From the NCBI GenBank assembly GCA_003132145.1, contig PKWU01000069.1, positions 1 to 37,024 on the forward strand: a stretch of DNA of 37,024 bases, in the 5' to 3' direction. The notes below the pieces were generated by a model. It was not told the origin of the DNA, made no database searches, and was given only the letters and a program-made list of their open reading frames with translations. This document shows positions 32,712-37,024 of this stretch, in pieces (within the stretch, counting starts at the first letter, position 1; each line of letters opens with the position of its first letter). Position numbers and translations under genes: made by a program. The stretch is from Granulicella sp. (GTDB lineage Bacteria > Acidobacteriota > Terriglobia > Terriglobales > Acidobacteriaceae).

Positions 32712-32981
32712 GGCGCGGTCCGCGAGTGGGCGGGAGCGCGCGTTGCGGTGTGCGGAGCGATTGCATCCAATGTGGCATTGGCTTCGTCTATATGTCCCAC
32801 AGGCGGGGAGCGGCAACCGTTGCGCGTCGATCGACGCATGGATTTTACACGCTGCACGAATGCCGCGCGCCGTGTAGACTGTGGCCAAGTTACCCAATAG
32901 GCGAACACGCGGAAGGTGTGCGGCGATTGGTACACTTCGCGCGCAAACCGCGGAGTAATTAAGCACGATGAGGTTGAAGAA
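32712..32981. other. Region between lptB and rpoN with a 14-bp palindrome and possible sigma-54 site
   Basis: About 270 bases. A perfect palindrome GCGTCGATCGACGC lies at 32824-32837. At 32929-32943 the plus strand reads TGGTACACTTCGCGC, which keeps the GG-N10-GC spacing of a -24/-12 promoter but matches the -12 element poorly, so it is only a weak candidate for rpoN self-regulation. No coding sequence or intrinsic terminator is convincing here. Confidence 0.4.
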
Positions 32982-34799
32982 TTGCTGCAGCCGAGGCTAA
33001 ATCTGAGAATTGCGCAGCGCCAGGTGTTGACGCCTGGACTGGTGCAGATGGTCAGCGTGCTGGCGCTGAACAAGCTGGAGCTGAAGGAGATGATCAACGC
33101 CGAGATGGTGGAGAACCCGGTGCTGGAGGAGGTTGAGGAGTCCGCCGTCACAATCGAGGAGATGGCGGGACGAGAGGCCGAACGCGAACGGTCTGTGGAG
33201 GAGATTGCGAGCGAGCACGAGCGGGCGGAGAAAGACCCCTTCGACGAGATCGACTTTGGCAGCTACTTTCAGGACTATCTGGATCCTGGGTTCCGCACAG
33301 CGTCCAGCTTCGAGGAGTACGACCGGCCCTCGTTCGAGAACTTTCTGTCGCAGCCGAGTACTCTGACCGACCATCTGGAGTGGCAGTTGGGCTCGATGGT
33401 CCTGGCCGCAGAAGTGCGGATGGCCGCGGACCTGGTGGTTGGCAATCTGAACGAGGATGGGTACCTGACGGCGACGGACGAGGAGCTGGTGGAGTCGTTG
33501 CATGAGATGCTCGGCCCGGCACGGACGGAACCGATACCGTTCGAGCGCGGGGTGAAAGGACGGCCCGAATGGGAGGCGCACCGCTCGGCGAAGGACGCAG
33601 GGCTTAAGGCCGCTGCCTCCGGTCCGGGGCCGGCTTTCAATGGGGCCGGCCACATCGGCGAGCGTTCAAAGGTGCTGTCGACGGTGCAGGAGGCTCGCGC
33701 TATTGTCAACAATCTCGATCCGGTGGGGGTTGGCGCGCGCGATCTGCGTGAGTGCCTCCTGGTCCAGATCGCCGCCCATCGCCGCGAGATCGAGATGGCG
33801 AGGAAGCGCGCCGATGCGCGGACGCTTGATCGCGCCTCCGGACTGTCGCATGAACTTACGGACGATGAGGCGGAGGCAGGGCCGGTTTCACATCCGGTTG
33901 AGCATAGCGCCGGTAACGGCGCTGGGCCGCGCAAAGTTCAGACGCGGAGTGACGCGGCGCGCGATGTTGCCCAGCGCGAGGAGAGTGGCGACAGCGATGT
34001 CTTCGAGATTGCGGCACACATCGTAGCGAACCACCTGGCCCTGCTGCAGAAGAAAGACATGCGCGAGTTGACGCGCAGTTGCGGCCGGGGAGTGGAGGAG
34101 GTGCAGGCGGCGGTGGACCTGATCCGCACGCTCGATCCGCGGCCGGGGCAGCGATACAACCTGAGCGAGACAAGGCTGATCGAGCCGGACGTTGCGTTCG
34201 TCAAGCGCGACGGTGAGTATGTGGTCCTGATGAACGAGGAGGAGATGCCCACGCTTCGGCTGAGCCGCGCCTATCGCAGGATGTTGCGCGAGAAGACGAC
34301 GGAAAAAGATGTGCGCGAGTACGTCAAGGAGCGTTACAGGTCGGCAATCCAACTGTTGCGCAACATCGAGCTGAGGAAGAACACGATAGTGCGCACCTGC
34401 GAGGCGATTGTGCGCCGCCAGGCGGAGTTTCTGGAACTCGGCGAGCAGGGGCTGAAGCCGATGATGATCAAGGAGGTGGCCGAAGAGATCGGCGTACACC
34501 CTTCGACGGTGAGCAGGGCTGTGGCCAACAAGTATGTGCATACGTCGCAGGGGGTTTACGAACTGCGCTACTTCTTCACCGAGGGGGTCAACGGGCCGGA
34601 GGGCGGAAGTCTGCCGCTGGTGCTGCTGAAACACAGGGTCAAGAAGCTGATTGAAGAGGAGGACCCGCGCAATCCGCTGACCGACGACCGGATTGCGGCG
34701 GAGTTGCAACGACAGGGCATCCGGGTGACTCGCAGGACGGTGGCCAAGTACCGCGAAGACATGCAGATTCCCAGTACCCATCAGCGGCGCGTACGCTGA
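32982..34799 (+). CDS. rpoN: RNA polymerase sigma-54 factor, enlarged
   Basis: Sigma-54 directs transcription from -24/-12 promoters and needs an ATP-dependent activator. Region I (Q-R-Q-V-L-T-P-G-L-V-Q-M and L-N-K-L-E-L-K-E-M-I), an acidic region II, the core-binding domain, the HTH (P-S-T-V-S-R-A-V-A-N-K-Y) and the RpoN box (T-R-R-T-V-A-K-Y-R-E) are present. From TTG 32982 the protein is 605 residues, over 100 longer than typical. Two extra stretches interrupt the core-binding domain: one around residues 183-227 and a Glu/Asp/Arg-rich one around 275-335. TTG 32982 is preferred since it gives the normal L-Q-P-R-L-N-L-R-I-A-Q-R-Q N-terminus, with GAGG seven bases upstream; GTG 32916 would add 22 unlikely residues. 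Confidence 0.92.
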   Translation: MLQPRLNLRIAQRQVLTPGLVQMVSVLALNKLELKEMINAEMVENPVLEEVEESAVTIEEMAGREAERERSVEEIASEHERAEKDPFDEIDFGSYFQDYLDPGFRTASSFEEYDRPSFENFLSQPSTLTDHLEWQLGSMVLAAEVRMAADLVVGNLNEDGYLTATDEELVESLHEMLGPARTEPIPFERGVKGRPEWEAHRSAKDAGLKAAASGPGPAFNGAGHIGERSKVLSTVQEARAIVNNLDPVGVGARDLRECLLVQIAAHRREIEMARKRADARTLDRASGLSHELTDDEAEAGPVSHPVEHSAGNGAGPRKVQTRSDAARDVAQREESGDSDVFEIAAHIVANHLALLQKKDMRELTRSCGRGVEEVQAAVDLIRTLDPRPGQRYNLSETRLIEPDVAFVKRDGEYVVLMNEEEMPTLRLSRAYRRMLREKTTEKDVREYVKERYRSAIQLLRNIELRKNTIVRTCEAIVRRQAEFLELGEQGLKPMMIKEVAEEIGVHPSTVSRAVANKYVHTSQGVYELRYFFTEGVNGPEGGSLPLVLLKHRVKKLIEEEDPRNPLTDDRIAAELQRQGIRVTRRTVAKYREDMQIPSTHQRRVR

Positions 34800-34882
34800 A
34801 CTGGTGTGGGACAACGGACGGTATTGCACGCAGCAGGCTGGTTGGGTAAGAGCAGATGGAACGAGACGGGTGAGGTGAGCGG

Positions 34883-35248
34883 ATGGTCATCGAGTACACG
34901 GGAAGACAGACGGTTGTTACGCAGAAGTACAAGGACCTGGCCGAAGCGGGTCTGAAGCGGATCAAGAAGATCGTGGGCGCGCCAGCAACCGCGCACGTTG
35001 TGCTGACGGTGGACAAGTATCGCAAGATTGCCGAGGTCACGGTGACCCAGGGGAGCCAGAGCATGGTTTCCAACTGCGAGTCGGCGGAGATGTCGACGGC
35101 GTTGCGCGATGCCCTGGCGAAGCTGGAGCAGAAGGCCATCCGGCAGAAGCAGAAGACATCGACGATCAAGCGGCATCCGCGAGCGGGGGAGATTCCCGCG
35201 GAAGATGGCAAGCTTCCGGATGCAGTTGCGGCAGCAGAAGAAGGCTGA
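34883..35248 (+). CDS. hpf: Ribosome hibernation-promoting factor, short form
   Basis: Binds the 30S decoding region in stationary or starved cells and inactivates ribosomes. The 121-residue protein has the HPF/YfiA beta-alpha-beta-beta-beta-alpha fold: I-E-Y-T-G-R-Q-T-V, K-Y-K-D-L-A-E-A-G-L-K-R-I-K-K-I, H-V-V-L-T-V-D-K-Y-R-K-I-A-E-V-T-V and the second helix S-T-A-L-R-D-A-L-A-K-L-E-Q-K-A-I-R-Q-K-Q-K. The C-terminus ends in an acidic tail with no long-HPF dimerisation domain, so it is the short type. GAGGTGAGC precedes ATG 34883. Its place directly after rpoN is the classical arrangement, and rpoN and hpf are probably cotranscribed (83-base gap). Confidence 0.93.
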   Translation: MVIEYTGRQTVVTQKYKDLAEAGLKRIKKIVGAPATAHVVLTVDKYRKIAEVTVTQGSQSMVSNCESAEMSTALRDALAKLEQKAIRQKQKTSTIKRHPRAGEIPAEDGKLPDAVAAAEEG

Positions 35249-35274
35249 TCGGTTGCGGCGAAGCGGGGCCTTGG

Positions 35275-35390
35275 CTAGAGCGGTTTCACCGCAGGTCTTT
35301 ACAGGAGTGAAGAACGTTTGCGTGGTTTTTCCTCAAGAAAAACCACTTTAATAATTCTCGCGCGATAACAGTTGCGGTGAAACCGTTCTA
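35275..35390. mobile_element. MITE-like inverted-repeat element (family C), 116 bp
   Basis: Terminal inverted repeats of 18 bases with one mismatch: CTAGAGCGGTTTCACCGCA at 35275-35293 and TGCGGTGAAACCGTTCTA at 35373-35390. TA dinucleotides border both ends (TA-GAGCGG ... CCGTTC-TA), as for elements mobilised by IS630/Tc1-mariner-type transposases. Inside is a second perfect hairpin, GTGGTTTTTC (35322-35331) with GAAAAACCAC (35337-35346). No coding sequence. The 22 bases 35278-35299 recur exactly at 37003-37024. Confidence 0.7.
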
Positions 35391-35395
35391 AAGGC

Positions 35396-35416
35396 CACTG
35401 AATCTATTATTCAGTG
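35396..35416 (+). terminator. Perfect 8-bp hairpin downstream of hpf
   Basis: CACTGAAT (35396-35403), loop CTATT, ATTCAGTG (35409-35416). It follows the MITE-like element. The bases after it (CTTGTCT) contain few U, so intrinsic termination is possible but weak; it could instead be a processing or stability hairpin for the rpoN-hpf transcript. Confidence 0.35.
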
Positions 35417-35601
35417 CTTGTCTACAGGGCGCTGGACCTGTGACCCAAATCTGTGGGACGGAAGCATCGTGCGTCCAGCGAAGAGAAAAAACAGTGGGTT
35501 CCCGTCACCGTTGAAGCTCTGCCCCTAAGCAGACCGGGGATTTTTGCAATCGGGCTAAGCAGTTCTGCTGTGTTGCCGATAGGTAAGACAGGAGAGCTCG
35601 C

Positions 35602-36984
35602 ATGAGTGCCGCCAGCAATTCGAATGAGCGCGCCGACGCCGAGCGCTTGATGCGCTCACGGTCTCCTCTGCTCGCGACGGAGCGATTGCTTGCGATATCT
35701 TCCGGCCACTTCAATTCCTGTAACACTCTGCACGAGTGGCTGGAATCGCTGCCATTGATGGCCTTCCTCGAGCGCGGCGAAGAGATAGCGGCGGCCAACG
35801 GTCTGGCGCGAAGCTTTATTGGCACGTGCGACAACATGAAGGTGGACCGGGTATTGCTGGGCGCATATCCTGACGCAAAGGATACGCGCCGGGAGAGTTT
35901 TCAATGTCTTGTTGTCCCACCTGGCGGGAACGCCGTGACGGTTTCGGGCGTGGTTCAGGCCTTCCCGGCTGCAGGCGACGGGGCCCGGTTGGTGTTGCTG
36001 ATAGAGCCAATGGAAGACTCCGCAGACAGAGTTGCAGGCGATGGCTGCAAGGGCGAAGGCACATTTTGGGAGGAACTCTTCGACATGGCGTCCGAGGCCA
36101 TGGTCATTACACAGGAGGACCGCATTCTGCGCGCCAATCGCGAGTTTTTGCGCATCTTCGGATACCCCATCGAGGCCTGTCTGGGAAGCGCTCTCGTCGA
36201 CCTGATTATTCCGGAAGGCCGCCACCATGAGATTAAGATGTTGATGCACACGGTTGAGACAGAGGGGCGAGCGTCGATGGAGACGGTGCGGCATACCAGC
36301 ACAGGCGAACTTCTGGACGTGTCCCTGGTCATGACGCCGGTGCGGCTTGGGGCCGGCAAGAGCGGCTTCGCGGTGACCTATCGAGACATACGCCAGGAGA
36401 AGCAGTTGCAGGCCAGGTTGCAGCATTCGGCGCTGCATGACCCATTGACGGGCCTGGCGAACCGGGTGCTGTTTCTCGACCGATTGACGCTGACCATGGC
36501 GCGGCTGCGACGCAGGCCGGACCGCAACTTTGCCGTAATATTTCTGGACCTCGACCGCTTCAAGCAGGTGAACGACACCTGGGGCCATGCGGCCGGCGAC
36601 ACTCTTCTGCTGACGGCAGCCGCACGCCTGCGCGCCTGTCTGCGACCGCAGGACACGGTGGCGCGCTTTGGCGGGGACGAATTTGCGCTGGTGCTGGACG
36701 AGGCCGGCAGCACGCAGGACATCGATTGCCTGGCGCGACGCATTCAGAACGAGTTGCAACTGCCAGTCAATATCGGTGGTGGCGAGGTATGCGTCTCCGC
36801 CAGCATGGGCATTGCGCTGGGCTCGACGGCATACAACGACGTGGAGGACATTCTGCGGGACGCGGATGCCGCAATGTACAGCGCCAAGGAGAAGGGCAGA
36901 TCCCGCCACGAATTCTTTGTGGCGTCGGCAACGTCGCCGCACGGAATGCCGTCTGCCATGCGGTCTGTGTCCGAAGCGGCGTGA
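35602..36984 (+). CDS. PAS-domain diguanylate cyclase
   Basis: A 460-residue cytoplasmic enzyme making cyclic-di-GMP from two GTP. An N-terminal region (1-160) with a weak PAS-like stretch precedes a clear PAS domain (about 165-275: A-M-V-I-T-Q-E-D-R-I-L-R-A-N-R-E-F-L-R-I-F-G-Y; V-T-Y-R-D-I-R-Q-E-K). The GGDEF domain follows: H-D-P-L-T-G-L-A-N-R near 283, D-L-D-R-F-K-Q-V-N-D, and intact active-site G-G-D-E-F at 357-361. The feedback I-site R-P-Q-D is at 348-351, exactly five residues before GGDEF, so product inhibition is expected. No membrane helix and no EAL domain. ATG 35602 has AGGAG about nine bases upstream. The gene is flanked by copies of the family C repeat. Confidence 0.93.
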   Translation: MSAASNSNERADAERLMRSRSPLLATERLLAISSGHFNSCNTLHEWLESLPLMAFLERGEEIAAANGLARSFIGTCDNMKVDRVLLGAYPDAKDTRRESFQCLVVPPGGNAVTVSGVVQAFPAAGDGARLVLLIEPMEDSADRVAGDGCKGEGTFWEELFDMASEAMVITQEDRILRANREFLRIFGYPIEACLGSALVDLIIPEGRHHEIKMLMHTVETEGRASMETVRHTSTGELLDVSLVMTPVRLGAGKSGFAVTYRDIRQEKQLQARLQHSALHDPLTGLANRVLFLDRLTLTMARLRRRPDRNFAVIFLDLDRFKQVNDTWGHAAGDTLLLTAAARLRACLRPQDTVARFGGDEFALVLDEAGSTQDIDCLARRIQNELQLPVNIGGGEVCVSASMGIALGSTAYNDVEDILRDADAAMYSAKEKGRSRHEFFVASATSPHGMPSAMRSVSEAA

Positions 36985-37002
36985 AACGTTTTGGGCCCGT
37001 TT

Positions 37003-37024
37003 GAGCGGTTTCACCGCAGGTCTT
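37003..37024. repeat. Start of a second family C element, cut by the window end
   Basis: The last 22 bases of the window, GAGCGGTTTCACCGCAGGTC plus TT, are identical to 35278-35299, i.e. the left end of the MITE-like element, in the same orientation. It begins 18 bases after the diguanylate cyclase stop. Confidence 0.7.

Larger units (their letters stand above)
35249..35601. other. Region between hpf and the diguanylate cyclase gene
   Basis: This 353-base gap holds the inverted-repeat element at 35275-35390, then a perfect hairpin CACTGAAT-CTATT-ATTCAGTG at 35396-35416 (possible rho-independent or processing hairpin for the rpoN-hpf transcript, without a clean U-run), and a further weak CCCC...GGGG-ATTTTT structure near 35523-35547. 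A promoter for the cyclase gene must lie in the last 150 bases, but I cannot point to convincing hexamers. Confidence 0.5.

Noticed and set aside
32916..32981. GTG 32916 as the rpoN start
   Set aside because: It adds 22 residues unlike any RpoN N-terminus and covers a promoter-like region; TTG 32982 gives the family-typical beginning.
35275..37024. A composite transposon carrying the diguanylate cyclase
   Set aside because: No transposase is present and only the first 22 bases of the second copy are visible; reported instead as bracketing by MITE-like elements.
1..37024. CRISPR array, tRNA, rRNA, prophage or toxin-antitoxin locus
   Set aside because: No regularly spaced repeats, no tRNA-like cloverleaf or CCA end, and no integrase, phage or toxin-antitoxin genes were recognised anywhere in the window.

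Overview
The window is a GC-rich chromosomal segment with dense, mostly housekeeping gene content and no rRNA, tRNA, phage, plasmid or CRISPR locus that I can see. The gene set and style point to a soil-type Acidobacteriota bacterium (Terriglobia/Acidobacteriaceae-like). Reasons: a BBP2-type beta-barrel porin, an acidobacterial-style membrane protein with a D-I-W-W-H-L-R-T-G-E-W motif, a diderm LPS-export cluster, PknB-like kinase/PP2C pairs, and several families of short palindromic repeats scattered between and inside genes. This placement is inference from family content, not a database match.

Layout. 1-715: truncated LacD-type aldolase (-). 1066-1245: 59-aa zinc-ribbon protein (+). 1358-9189: a minus-strand run of membrane protein, pyrF, secreted CocE/NonD hydrolase, CDGSH protein and priA. 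9453-12478 (+): ahcY, then a 59-aa membrane microprotein overlapping (ATGA) an Amt-like ammonium channel whose first pore histidine is glutamine. 12497-14426 (-): PP2C phosphatase followed by a tail-anchored Ser/Thr kinase. 14520-17969 (-): a BBP2 porin followed by an APC-family amino-acid permease, with a near-consensus sigma-54 (-24/-12) promoter upstream of the porin and a strong intrinsic terminator after the permease. 18354-20117 (-): polytopic membrane protein, divergent from gtrA (+). 20836-22959: argS (+), convergent with a translationally coupled sensor kinase/REC-PilZ regulator pair (-). 25290-29157 (-): secreted protein, pepA and two small proteins of unknown function. 29269-35248 (+): LptC/LptA-like fusion, lptB, rpoN, hpf. 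35602-36984 (+): PAS-GGDEF diguanylate cyclase, with copies of a short inverted-repeat element on both sides.

The most notable functional story is nitrogen and envelope biology. The window encodes RpoN itself (unusually long, with two apparent insertions), a sigma-54 promoter in front of an outer-membrane porin plus inner-membrane amino-acid permease, and a divergent Amt-like protein with a coupled microprotein. I propose, as inference, that porin and permease form a two-membrane uptake route under sigma-54 control.

The second theme is repeats: at least five families of short palindromic or MITE-like sequence are visible, two of them sitting in-frame inside protein-coding genes.
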